Shown here piece after piece: positions 40,926-49,537 of a stretch of DNA of 64,000 bases. The position numbers and the translations under genes were made by a program. The notes beneath the pieces were generated by a model that worked only from the letters and a program-made list of their open reading frames with translations, was not told the DNA's origin and did not search any database. Position 1 is the stretch's first letter, and each line of letters opens with the position of its first letter. This stretch comes from an uncultured Ectothiorhodospiraceae bacterium (GTDB taxonomy: Bacteria > Pseudomonadota > Gammaproteobacteria > UBA6429 > Thiohalophilaceae), in NCBI GenBank assembly GCA_947259575.1, contig CAMYMU010000068.1:1-64000 (forward strand), in the 5' to 3' direction.

Positions 40926-43634
40926 CTAATTCACAGCCTGTACAGGTACTGCCAATTTCAACCCATCCTGTTGAGCCTGGACCAGGTATTTTTTCGCCTT
41001 TTCAGTGTCGCCTTCTACCTGGCTCGACCAGGCCAACAAATAGGCTGTGGATAGCGATGCAGTATTTAATTTTTCGACAAAGGCATCATCGAGCTTACGA
41101 CTTTTGCTTGCTAATAGTTCCTTTTTTTGATTTTCAGCATAGGCAGCTGCAGTATGCCTCAATAAGGCCCAGTCACCGACACTCGGTGTGTTAGGAAACT
41201 TCTTATCTGACACCATCATTAGCGCTTGCGCTCGATTGAAATGCTTATTATTTAAAACATTGTCCGCACCTAATATTTTATTATCGAGCGCGATAGTAAT
41301 TAGCGTTTTATGGCTTAAGGCACGCCCAGAGCGCTTAAGCATGGCTTGATAGGCCTTATTCTGTTTTGCTAGTTGCGTGCTCGCTTTTAAAAATAGTACT
41401 TCTAACAATGTTCCACGAGTACTTGATGATGGCGAAGCACTATAGAGTTTTGTCGCATAATTTAACAACTTATTGCTATCAATACGTTTACCCATTCTTG
41501 CTAACGACAAGTAACTATCAATATATCGCGTCATGACGACGGCATAGGTAACCGGGTCTTTTCCTGCATTAATCTTCTTGAGCAAACTTACACTGTTTTT
41601 AATGCTTTTATTTATTCTGTCGTAATACTTTTTATCATCTTTTCCGCTGTAGTATCTTTCTGCCTCATCTGTAGCAGTTTTTAGGTCAAGTTCAACATTT
41701 TTAAGCTTATCGACAATCTGTGTTAACGCATCATAATCTTTAGTAAACCTCAATACATTATAGGTAGATTCATAACCGTAAGACTGCTTTGGCATTAATA
41801 ACATGACGCGCTGCATATACTCCATTCCACGCTTAATGCTTGGGTGTTGCGCAACCTGTTTAATGTAAACTGCCTTCTCTTTTTCATCGCTATAGCAGTA
41901 TGAAAGATAACTGACACTACCGCTCGTAGAGAGCAATTTTAAGTTAATCTTATCCTGGACTACATCCGCAAGCCCTGTGCTAATCATATAACTAGCTGCA
42001 TTCCATAATGTAATACCATCGCCCGGATTCAAGGCAACCGCCTTATCAAACATGTCCAAACCACTTTTAAGGGCTTTTTTATCCTGCGTTACTCTATAAA
42101 GTGATAAGTATACAAGTGCCGTGTTGTTTAATGATGAGGAGGTTTCCGGTTGCTTTAAAAAAGCAGCGATTGATTTTCGGTAAAATTGCTCGGCTTTTTT
42201 GTACTGATACTTAGTTTCAGCCCTTTCACCTTTGCTTGAGTAAAGCGTGGCTTGCACATATGGATCGGTCTGGTCTGAGCGACCCAACCACTTAATTTGC
42301 TCGTCAACATCAATCGATACTAGTGAACGCAATCGTGCTGCCACGTGCTTCTCAGCAGCGACGCCCGTTTTCTTATAGGCCTCTTCAGCCATATTACGAG
42401 CTTTGGTTGTTTCACCAACTTCACGCAAGCTGCTAGCGACAGCCATCAGAATTGAAAAACTACGTTTATTGGCGGCTAACAGGGAATCGAATTGTTGCTC
42501 ACCTTCAGCAAATTTACCCAGCCAGTAATACACCTGACCTAAATAGAGTTTGTACTCATCTGTATCACCGACTGCACCTTTAATTGAAAGGAATGTTTCT
42601 TCGGCATTTTCAAGCTGGGCATTACGTTTAGCTACATCCTGTTCATTTTGTGCTTTACGCAACATAACTATGCCTAAATCAAGCGCAACCGGCACTATAT
42701 ACGTGGCTTCCTGATAGGCTTGTGAAACCGCTTTAAACATCAAATCTGAATCAAGTCGATCGCGCACAAAACTCTGCACCATTGTGTTTTGTGTCTCTTT
42801 ATCTGCTTTATCGTACTTAGTATAAAATGTCGGAGGGGCAAGACCTTTATTTAAATCTTCTATTGCCTGGTCGTAAATTTTGTTTAATTTATCGTTATAT
42901 TGTTTTTCCGCGAACAAATATGTTTGCAGGCGTTTTGCTGTATACGGTTGGAGTAATTGATAGGCCTCATCAATTTTACCTTGGTTGGTGTAAAGCTGGC
43001 CTAAAATTCGCGCACCCTCACTATCCGCTAACTTATCCTTCACAGGTACTAAAACTGCCTCAATCTCATTCCATCGACGCAGTGCCTCATACTCCTGCGC
43101 CAACTCTATTGCATTCGTTACATTATCAGGGTGTTTTTTTGCGACAGCTTCTAATAGTTCCAGTCTAAGAGCTGATAACTGCTTATTAGGCTTGCGTAAA
43201 TCTTTTATTGCATCGTAGATAACCTTTGCACTCAATGGATCTGATGCTTTGTGCTTTTCAATTAAGCCCAAACCTGATGCAAAAGTGTCAATTTTTGCTT
43301 CACTGGATAAGAAGGCGATAGCGATTATCAGTTTTGCCGACGACGACGCTGATGCCTGGTTAAGTATTTCAGGCTTGGCTAGCTTTATTATTTTGCTTCT
43401 AGCCTCTTCTTTTAATGATGAGAAGTCCTTAGCAACTTCTAAATAGAGTTCCGCTGCCTCCCCATATTGCTTATTAGCAACGAGTTGGTCGGCCTTTTTG
43501 ATGTTTTGTTTTGCAATATAGTCTGGAGAAGTAAAATAAAAGTAACCCACACCGCCAGCGACACCTGCCAAAATAAGAATGACGAGAAAGATCGCTAATC
43601 CCTTTCCCTGATATGCGCGCAATGAATTGACCAT
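40926..43634 (-). CDS. Large TPR-repeat protein with N-terminal membrane anchor
   Basis: A 902-aa protein. One transmembrane helix near residues 13-32 is followed by alpha-helical repeats of TPR/Sel1-like character over the rest (for example DQLVANKQYGEAAELYLEVAKDF, GKIDEAYQLLQPY, GKFAEGEQQFDSLLAAN, GDTEKAKKYLVQAQQDG). The bulk is predicted to be periplasmic. It is probably a scaffold or assembly factor. No partner is evident among its neighbours. Confidence 0.7.
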   Translation of the reverse strand: MVNSLRAYQGKGLAIFLVILILAGVAGGVGYFYFTSPDYIAKQNIKKADQLVANKQYGEAAELYLEVAKDFSSLKEEARSKIIKLAKPEILNQASASSSAKLIIAIAFLSSEAKIDTFASGLGLIEKHKASDPLSAKVIYDAIKDLRKPNKQLSALRLELLEAVAKKHPDNVTNAIELAQEYEALRRWNEIEAVLVPVKDKLADSEGARILGQLYTNQGKIDEAYQLLQPYTAKRLQTYLFAEKQYNDKLNKIYDQAIEDLNKGLAPPTFYTKYDKADKETQNTMVQSFVRDRLDSDLMFKAVSQAYQEATYIVPVALDLGIVMLRKAQNEQDVAKRNAQLENAEETFLSIKGAVGDTDEYKLYLGQVYYWLGKFAEGEQQFDSLLAANKRSFSILMAVASSLREVGETTKARNMAEEAYKKTGVAAEKHVAARLRSLVSIDVDEQIKWLGRSDQTDPYVQATLYSSKGERAETKYQYKKAEQFYRKSIAAFLKQPETSSSLNNTALVYLSLYRVTQDKKALKSGLDMFDKAVALNPGDGITLWNAASYMISTGLADVVQDKINLKLLSTSGSVSYLSYCYSDEKEKAVYIKQVAQHPSIKRGMEYMQRVMLLMPKQSYGYESTYNVLRFTKDYDALTQIVDKLKNVELDLKTATDEAERYYSGKDDKKYYDRINKSIKNSVSLLKKINAGKDPVTYAVVMTRYIDSYLSLARMGKRIDSNKLLNYATKLYSASPSSSTRGTLLEVLFLKASTQLAKQNKAYQAMLKRSGRALSHKTLITIALDNKILGADNVLNNKHFNRAQALMMVSDKKFPNTPSVGDWALLRHTAAAYAENQKKELLASKSRKLDDAFVEKLNTASLSTAYLLAWSSQVEGDTEKAKKYLVQAQQDGLKLAVPVQAVN

Positions 43635-44083
43635 GATGAAATCCCCCTAAATATAAATAAAGCAAAAAGTTACTGCGTGACACATTATTAGTGTTGATTA
43701 TTATCTTACTTGTACTAGAACTAATGTTTTCAATCAATACGATCTGTGTCATTTTTGCTCTAAATGAGACGAAATCGCACTTGCGTCTGCCCAATATGGC
43801 GTAAAACCGTTCGAAGAACTCGGCTGGTAGAGGAATTTCTAAGTAGTGACAATTACAAGAAAAATTGAGCCTACCTTCAAATTACTGGCGCCTCGTATTT
43901 TTAATTAGGCGAGTATCAGTTTTTATTAAGGATGTTCAAAGCGATTTTACATCCATACACGAACTGTTATTTTCAATAAAAACCTATTTCAACACATGGG
44001 CCAAAACAGAGCACCTAACTAAAAAAAACTTAATTCAATTTGTATATAAATAAATAATTTTATAGTAATGGACTTATTATATT
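43635..44083. other. AT-rich intergenic stretch
   Basis: About 450 bp without a supported gene. The right part (43860-44080) is very A/T-rich. The rightward 62-codon frame in it has only a TTG start and no ribosome binding site. Nothing else is recognisable. Confidence 0.4.
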
Positions 44084-44275
44084 TTATTTACCGCCTCCTT
44101 CAAGAGCATGTGAAGTTCCACGGAACTCTATTATAAGTACTATTGTTACAATGACGGAAGCGCTAATTCTTAGTGCTATATTTTCTAGCCAAAATCTTGC
44201 ATTTGCAGTCAGCAAGACAACAATTAGCAGCAAATTATAAATTACACCCTTTTTACTGAAGTATAATTGTTCCAT
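44084..44275 (-). CDS. Small hypothetical membrane protein
   Basis: A 63-aa protein with two hydrophobic helices (about 12-28 and 33-50). Weak ribosome binding site. Downstream of a larger membrane protein in the same orientation. Family not recognised; A/T-rich like its surroundings. Confidence 0.4.
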   Translation of the reverse strand: MEQLYFSKKGVIYNLLLIVVLLTANARFWLENIALRISASVIVTIVLIIEFRGTSHALEGGGK

Positions 44276-44311
44276 TCTTGAACTTGATGGAGCTAAGTCA
44301 TAGGCTGCACA

Positions 44312-44839
44312 TCAGAGATTTACTCGGAAAACCGACCATAAAAATAAAATGGTATAAATTATTAATGAACCGTACGTGAATACCTTAGTGGCATGCTTTC
44401 TTTTTTGTTCATTGTCACGCGCCCGCATAATGTCTAATAGTGCTTGGTAAAAAAGAAAGGTATACATAATATAATAAACAGTAGGCAAGATATGGTAATA
44501 CAGTGGGTAATCCCAAAAAGACCGTTCAAAAAAGGATAAGAGCAAAGATATTGTAGATAAGACACCATATAGCCCAAGCAAAGAATCCCGAACATATGAC
44601 ATGAGGTCTTCAAGCTTGAAAGTTACGACATAAAAAACTGAGTATATAAACAGGGCAAAACCACCGAAAATAAGCGTATTGCCATACGTGGGGGTGGGTG
44701 TCCATTCTTCAGGGAAATATGTAATAGAAACAGTGATTCCGCCAAATCCGAGCATATGAATGGCAAAGAAAAAATAGAAACTCCACTTGATATTGTTGCC
44801 TTTCATTATTTTATCGTCGGGTGGGGGATTCGCTTGCAT
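44312..44839 (-). CDS. Hypothetical five-to-six-helix membrane protein
   Basis: A 175-aa integral membrane protein with hydrophobic segments near residues 18-40, 52-72, 82-102, 112-135 and 150-172. I do not recognise the family. An internal ATG at 44806 could be the real start. A/T-rich accessory gene, possibly co-transcribed with the small membrane protein downstream. Confidence 0.55.
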   Translation of the reverse strand: MQANPPPDDKIMKGNNIKWSFYFFFAIHMLGFGGITVSITYFPEEWTPTPTYGNTLIFGGFALFIYSVFYVVTFKLEDLMSYVRDSLLGLYGVLSTISLLLSFFERSFWDYPLYYHILPTVYYIMYTFLFYQALLDIMRARDNEQKRKHATKVFTYGSLIIYTILFLWSVFRVNL

Positions 44840-44925
44840 AGTTTAGTAGGCATAACGTTTGAAACAAGTGGCCGCTAAAAAGCGAAGCGGTATGATGTCC
44901 AAAGTGGCGCGCTTTTTTATGCGTT

Positions 44926-45288
44926 TTATTCTCCATTCTTTTGATATTCGCCAATTACTTTGATCTTACCCACGATACTTTTATTCAATTCCTCTAATTC
45001 TTCCGCTGGCACACACCACTCGGTGTGATGTGATGCACCAACCTATTGTGCTTCATATTTATCCATGAAGACTTTTTTTACTTCAAAGCACGTAACATAG
45101 CCAATACCACTGTGTTTGGTATTCCAGTTCATAGCAATTACTTTGGCACATGCTTCATTCGTGACTGGATAAAAAATGGGTTGCTCAGTCAATCGTGGTG
45201 GCCAGGCTTTATAATCATTAGCCTTCACTAAGGCTAATTCACTAGGGCCTGTTGGGCGATAAAGGGTAATGGTCTCCGCCGACATCAC
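44926..45288 (-). pseudogene. ADP-ribosylation/crystallin J1-like protein with in-frame amber stop
   Basis: The frame encodes 80 residues (TLYRPTGPSELALVKA, WPPRLTEQPIFYPVTNE, IGYVTCFEVKKVF) and stops at TAG 45043-45045. The same frame then continues with VGASHHTEWCVPAEELEE and a further KSIVGKIKVIGEY to a TAA at 44926. The tail is the expected C-terminus of a protein of about 120 aa that databases often name ADP-ribosylation/crystallin J1. One substitution thus interrupts the gene. No CUA-anticodon tRNA exists in the nearby array to read the stop. The upstream gene overlaps its start by four bases. Confidence 0.7.
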
Positions 45289-45551
45289 ACTTCTCCTTGT
45301 AGAGATCTGACCCGTTTGCCCAGTTCACGCATCGCCTCTGCAATCGACCGGCCTAGCTGGGTTTGTGCTTTTACAAAACTCGCCTTGGCCAGCACATTCA
45401 TGACCTCTTCCAACTTACCCGTCGTGTAACAGGGGTTTTGCTTATTCTGTAGTGCCAGCTCCATGCACTGCGCAATCTCATTTGTATCAAACTGTTTTGC
45501 CAGATCGCGCACTTCAGTGAGGTGCATAGATGGTTGTGTTTGTTGGCTCAT
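45285..45551 (-). CDS. Small helical protein paired with the interrupted gene
   Basis: An 88-aa protein from ATG 45551, which follows AAAGAGGAG by 7 bases; an upstream ATG at 45575 lacks a site. Predicted mostly helical. ATGA overlap with the next gene indicates a two-gene operon divergent from nrtR, possibly under the same operator. The arrangement resembles a toxin-antitoxin pair, but no known family is recognised. Confidence 0.55.
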   Translation of the reverse strand: MSQQTQPSMHLTEVRDLAKQFDTNEIAQCMELALQNKQNPCYTTGKLEEVMNVLAKASFVKAQTQLGRSIAEAMRELGKRVRSLQGEV

Positions 45552-45621
45552 AACAGCACTCCTCTTTTGTAACATGGTTTACTTTTGGTTCAAACCATAA
45601 GTTTTGGTCTTATAGCTAAAT

Positions 45622-45663
45622 TTGCCTTGACTTTGTGTAAATACTACACTAAGTTGTTAGTGT
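45622..45663 (+). promoter_or_regulatory. nrtR operon promoter with overlapping palindromic operators
   Basis: A promoter TTGCCT (45622-45627), 17 bp, TACACT (45645-45650) is covered by two overlapping perfect palindromes. GTGTA-N5-TACAC lies at 45635-45649 and ACACTAA-gttg-TTAGTGT at 45646-45663. They share the middle half-site, giving three half-sites in a row. This fits an autoregulated NrtR-type operator and could control the divergent pair too. Confidence 0.65.
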
Positions 45664-45691
45664 AATCAAGACGCAAAGTAGAGGAAAGGCT

Positions 45692-46357
45692 ATGTATCAA
45701 TATGAACACCCACATCCAGCGCTCACCACGGACGTCGTGATTTTCACGATTCGTGATAAGCAATTGAAATTGTTGCTGATTATGCGTGCTGGTGAGCCCT
45801 ATAAGGGTAAATGGGCCTTGCCAGGTGGCTTTGTGCAGCAGGATGAGGATCTGGAGGCCGGTGCACGCCGGGAGCTGGCGGAGGAAACCGGAATTGCCGG
45901 TGTGTACCTGGAGCAGCTTTATACCTTTGGCGCTGTCGATCGGGATCCCCGCGAGCGGGTGATTACAGTGGCCTACTATGCCCTGATCCCCTCCGACAAG
46001 ATTGTGCTGCAGGCCGCCACTGATGCCGAGGCGGTGGGCTGGTTCAGCCTGGATGAGTTGCCCGAGCTGGCGTTTGATCACCAGGGGATCGTCGACATGG
46101 CCCATGAACGTTTAGTGGCGAAGCTTGATTACTCGACGATTGCCTTTCAGTTTATGCCGGAAGAATTCACCTTAAGTGAATTGCAGGATGTGTATGAAAT
46201 TATTCTGCGTGAAGAGATGGACCGCCGTAATTTTCGCAAGTGGGTGCTGGCACTGGAACAGATTGAAGAGACCGGTGAAGAACGACGTGAGGGGGCACAC
46301 CGCCCCGCCAAACTTTATCGGGTTATCCACCCCGGCAAGGTTGAGATCATTAAGTAA
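45692..46357 (+). CDS. nrtR: NrtR-type Nudix transcriptional regulator
   Basis: A 221-aa protein with an N-terminal Nudix domain (about residues 10-140) and a C-terminal winged helix (about 155-215). The C-terminal segment FTLSELQDVYEIIL ... DRRNFRKWVL ... HRPAKLYR is the NrtR signature. The Nudix box is nearly intact (GGFVQQDEDLEAGARRELAEETGI), so hydrolase activity is possible. NrtR proteins repress NAD-synthesis genes and are released by ADP-ribose. Here it heads an operon with a NadA-like and an NAD-kinase-like gene, consistent with that role. Confidence 0.88.
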   Translation: MYQYEHPHPALTTDVVIFTIRDKQLKLLLIMRAGEPYKGKWALPGGFVQQDEDLEAGARRELAEETGIAGVYLEQLYTFGAVDRDPRERVITVAYYALIPSDKIVLQAATDAEAVGWFSLDELPELAFDHQGIVDMAHERLVAKLDYSTIAFQFMPEEFTLSELQDVYEIILREEMDRRNFRKWVLALEQIEETGEERREGAHRPAKLYRVIHPGKVEIIK

Positions 46358-46367
46358 GGAGGTCGCG

Positions 46368-47297
46368 ATGAATACACTGACATTAGCACACTACTACACC
46401 ACGCCGGATGTACAGGCGATGGCCGATTATGTGGGAGACAGTCTTGAGCTAGCATTGATCGCCCAGCGTGAACAGACGGATCGCATTGTCTTTGCCGGTG
46501 TTCAGTTCATGGCGGAGACCACCAAGATGTTGAATCCTGCGGCACAGGTGATTTTGCCAGATGAAAGGGCTACCTGTTCGTTGGTGACACAAACCGATAT
46601 CGAGGCACTGAAACAGTGGCGCGAAAAATATCACGACCATGTACACGTGAGCTATATCAACTCCAGCGCTGTACATAAGACTTTATCGGACTGGATAGTA
46701 ACCTCGCGCAATGTCGATGACATTATTGCGAGTATTTATGCCGAAGGTAAGCAGGTGATCTTTTCGCCGGACCGCAACATGGGTGCCTATTTGAATTATC
46801 AATATGGTTACAACATGCCGGTGTGGGACGCCGTATGTGAAGTACACGATAAATTCAAGGACGAACAAATCCAATACATGATCGAGCATGCGAAAGCGGA
46901 TGGTGATGTGTATTTACTCGCGCACCCCGAATCACCGTTACCGGTATTAAAACGGGCCGACGTGGTGGGTTCGACCAAACAAATGCTGGATTGGGTAAAT
47001 AAATTTAATGGTGATATTCGCTCTACCATTTATATCGCTACTGAAGAAGGCTTGTTGCACAACATGCGTACATTGCGGCCTGAGCTGAATTTACAACAGG
47101 CACCGATTTATAGTGGCTGCCAGTGTAACGCCTGCCCTTACATGAAACGTAACACGGTTGATCTGGTTAAGCGTGCAAAGCAAGGCGAAGGTTTTGAAAT
47201 AGATTATTTAGATGATGACATTATTGAAAAGGCCAAGGCACCGATTGAAAGGATGCTTGAATTCAGTAAACAACAAATGGAAAAAACAGCGGCCTGA
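46368..47297 (+). CDS. NadA-like quinolinate synthase, one Fe-S cysteine replaced
   Basis: A 309-aa protein from ATG 46368 (strong AAGGAGGTCGCG). It follows quinolinate synthase throughout: AHYYTTPDVQAMADYVGDSLELA, FAGVQFMAE, LPDERATCSL (C70), HPES, GSTKQML and CQCNACPYMK (C251, C253, C256). NadA enzymes bind a 4Fe-4S cluster with three Cys, the second in HPEC; here that residue is Ser189. It may be inactive, use another ligand, or have a new substrate. No nadB or nadC is adjacent. Stop is 93 bp before the SPFH gene. Confidence 0.82.
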   Translation: MNTLTLAHYYTTPDVQAMADYVGDSLELALIAQREQTDRIVFAGVQFMAETTKMLNPAAQVILPDERATCSLVTQTDIEALKQWREKYHDHVHVSYINSSAVHKTLSDWIVTSRNVDDIIASIYAEGKQVIFSPDRNMGAYLNYQYGYNMPVWDAVCEVHDKFKDEQIQYMIEHAKADGDVYLLAHPESPLPVLKRADVVGSTKQMLDWVNKFNGDIRSTIYIATEEGLLHNMRTLRPELNLQQAPIYSGCQCNACPYMKRNTVDLVKRAKQGEGFEIDYLDDDIIEKAKAPIERMLEFSKQQMEKTAA

Positions 47298-47331
47298 TTT
47301 AATTAAAGCAACGAAAGGAGGTACGCCAACA

Positions 47332-47346
47332 TGAAACCGACATAAC
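47332..47346 (+). other. Four-codon leader ORF
   Basis: A near-perfect ribosome binding site (AAAGGAGGT) precedes ATGAAACCGACATAA, which encodes only MKPT. The SPFH gene starts 44 bases later with its own site. It could be a leader peptide affecting translation of the downstream genes, or the remnant of a gene start. Confidence 0.4.
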
Positions 47347-47390
47347 TTTATTAAACAAATATGAGCTTGATGCTCAGTAGGAGAATTATC

Positions 47391-48584
47391 ATGACAGATA
47401 TAAAAAGAACATTATTTTTGAAACACCTGCGCAGCGAATCGAATATGCACATTCGCCGCTTCCGAAAAGGCCGCCTGGTTAAATCCGGCAAGGGACTCGC
47501 CTTCTGGTTTATACCTATGGGTACCAGTATCGCGGAAGTGCCAACAGATGATCGTGAGTTGCAGTTTATATTTCAAGGTCGGTCACGCGATTTTCAGGAA
47601 GCGACTATCCAGGGTGAACTTATTTATCGGGTCACCGATCCGGATTGCCTGGCCGATCGTATCGACTTCTCGATTGATCTTAACTCGGGTTTACACCGTA
47701 ACGCACCATTGGAGCAGCTTGCATCTTTATTTACCAACACTGTACAAAAGCATGCAACCCGTTACATTGCGAGCAAGGATATAAGACAGCTCATTGTTGA
47801 TGGACCGGAAAATATCCTCAATGCGATTGAACAGGGTTTTGCCGCTGAGAATGTGTTTGCCGAGATGGGGCTGGAAATTGTCAGTCTTGGTATCAATGAG
47901 ATTAGCCCGGTTGCTGAGTTGGAAAAAGCGCTACAGATCCCGACAAGGGAAAGCATCCAGCAAAATGCAGATGAGGCGACTTTTCAGCGACGTGCACTGG
48001 CGGTCGAAAAAGAACGGGCCATCGCAGAGAATGAGTTGCAGAGCCAGATCGAGCTGGCAACCCGCGAAGAAAACCTTATCTCACAACAAGGTAAGAATGA
48101 ACGACGCCGTGTTGAAGAAGAGGCGACCGCTGAAGAAACGTCGGTTAAAGCACGCATTGAACGTGAACGCATCCAGTCTGAGGCTATCGCACTACAAGCC
48201 AAGCTGGAGGCTGAATCTGAAAGTGAACGTCAACGCATTATTTCACAATCTGATAGTGAAGCTCAGCGTCTTGCCGCGGATACCTCGGCACAAAACCGTC
48301 GCACACTGGGTGCAGCGGAAGCCGAAACAATACGCCTGGAAGGTAACGCCGAGGCGGAGAAAGTGGAAGCGATTGGTCTGGCAGAAGCTGCGGGCGAGAA
48401 AGAGCGTATGTCGGTCTATGAGACATTGCCTGCCAATGTTGTATTTGCGTTAGCCTTGCAGGAGTTTGCAGGTAAGCTGGATAAGATTGAACACTTAAAC
48501 ATTACACCGGATGTGTTAAGTACTAATCTTGCCGACTTGTTTGCAGCTGGTGCGCAAAAGATTCAGAGCCTGGGAGGTGAATGA
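47391..48584 (+). CDS. Soluble SPFH/band-7 protein
   Basis: A 397-aa protein from ATG 47391 (TAGGAGAATTATC); an upstream in-frame ATG at 47361 has no site. An SPFH domain (about residues 15-190, with IQGELIYRVTDPDCL and FAEMGLEIVSLGINEISP) is followed by a long charged coiled coil (about 200-345) typical of flotillins and a C-terminal helical tail. There is no transmembrane helix. Its stop overlaps the next gene. It is the second SPFH protein of the region, distinct from the slipin at 34144. Confidence 0.85.
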   Translation: MTDIKRTLFLKHLRSESNMHIRRFRKGRLVKSGKGLAFWFIPMGTSIAEVPTDDRELQFIFQGRSRDFQEATIQGELIYRVTDPDCLADRIDFSIDLNSGLHRNAPLEQLASLFTNTVQKHATRYIASKDIRQLIVDGPENILNAIEQGFAAENVFAEMGLEIVSLGINEISPVAELEKALQIPTRESIQQNADEATFQRRALAVEKERAIAENELQSQIELATREENLISQQGKNERRRVEEEATAEETSVKARIERERIQSEAIALQAKLEAESESERQRIISQSDSEAQRLAADTSAQNRRTLGAAEAETIRLEGNAEAEKVEAIGLAEAAGEKERMSVYETLPANVVFALALQEFAGKLDKIEHLNITPDVLSTNLADLFAAGAQKIQSLGGE

Positions 48585-49534
48585 TGAATACCTTAATCCC
48601 ACGGGTTGTTGTGATCACACGCGAGACCGAATACGAGTTGTTACTCGCACGCCACGCAACCCGTGGCCAGGCTGAATTCTTTTTGCGCGAACGTGGTCAG
48701 TCGATCGAGCAGGTAGAACAACGCCATAAACATCATCAAGCGGCGTTGCAAAAGGTTATCGCGGCTATCCCAACTGACTGGCGGCGTAACCAGGTTAAAC
48801 GGCAAGAACTTGATCGGTTTTTGTTTGAGCCCGAAGACCTGGTGATCGCCGTTGGTCAGGATGGTTTAGTCGCGAATACAGCCAAGTACCTGAATGGTCA
48901 AAACGTGATTGGGGTTAATCCCGACAAAGACTTATACGATGGCATTCTGGTGCCATTCTCAAGTGATGAGGCCAGTGCCATCATGGTTGCGGCCATGTAT
49001 AACGATATTGATGTTCAATACCGAACTATGGCGCAGGTGGATCTTGATGATGGTCAGAGCTTATTTGCACTGAATGAATTGTTCATTGGTCACCATAGTC
49101 ACCAGTCTGCACGTTATTCAATTAGCACTGAAGGTAGTAAGGAACATCATTCATCGTCAGGGGTTATTATAGCGACCGGCACGGGTGCAACGGGTTGGGC
49201 GCGATCGATTCATCGTGAACGGCATGATAAGTTGCAGTTGCCCTCCCCTGAAGATGAAAAGCTGGCATTTTATGTGCGCGAAGCCTTCCCCAGCATTGCC
49301 ACTGGCACCAGTCTCACTTCTGGGTTGATCGTTAAGGGACAGTCGTTAGAGATTCGTTCAGAACTGAATGAGGGGGGAGTTATTTTTGGGGATGGTATCG
49401 AAGCCGACTACTTATCCTTTAACTGGGGTATGCGTGCTATCTTTAGCGTTGCACAAAATAAATTATCCATGGTGCAACCGGCAAGCATAACCATTTCAGG
49501 AAGAGAAACACAACAAGCGAGGTTAGCGAGTTAG
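48581..49534 (+). CDS. NAD kinase-like protein
   Basis: A 317-aa protein of the NAD-kinase/diacylglycerol-kinase superfamily. The GGDGT box appears as VGQDGLV (D94 retained), followed by NPD, ALNELFIGH (the NE/D box) and GTGATGWARS (equivalent to the TPTGSTAY segment). The first Gly of GGDG is replaced and the N-terminal 75 residues are unusual (HATRGQAEFFLRERGQ), so this is a divergent branch. GGGAGGTG precedes ATG and it overlaps the SPFH gene by four bases. Substrate, NAD or an ADP-ribose-like molecule, is uncertain. Confidence 0.75.
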   Translation: MMNTLIPRVVVITRETEYELLLARHATRGQAEFFLRERGQSIEQVEQRHKHHQAALQKVIAAIPTDWRRNQVKRQELDRFLFEPEDLVIAVGQDGLVANTAKYLNGQNVIGVNPDKDLYDGILVPFSSDEASAIMVAAMYNDIDVQYRTMAQVDLDDGQSLFALNELFIGHHSHQSARYSISTEGSKEHHSSSGVIIATGTGATGWARSIHRERHDKLQLPSPEDEKLAFYVREAFPSIATGTSLTSGLIVKGQSLEIRSELNEGGVIFGDGIEADYLSFNWGMRAIFSVAQNKLSMVQPASITISGRETQQARLAS

Positions 49535-49537
49535 AGT

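Noticed and set aside
43865-44053. 62-codon rightward ORF in the AT-rich gap
   Set aside because: It opens with TTG without a ribosome binding site and shows no recognisable composition.
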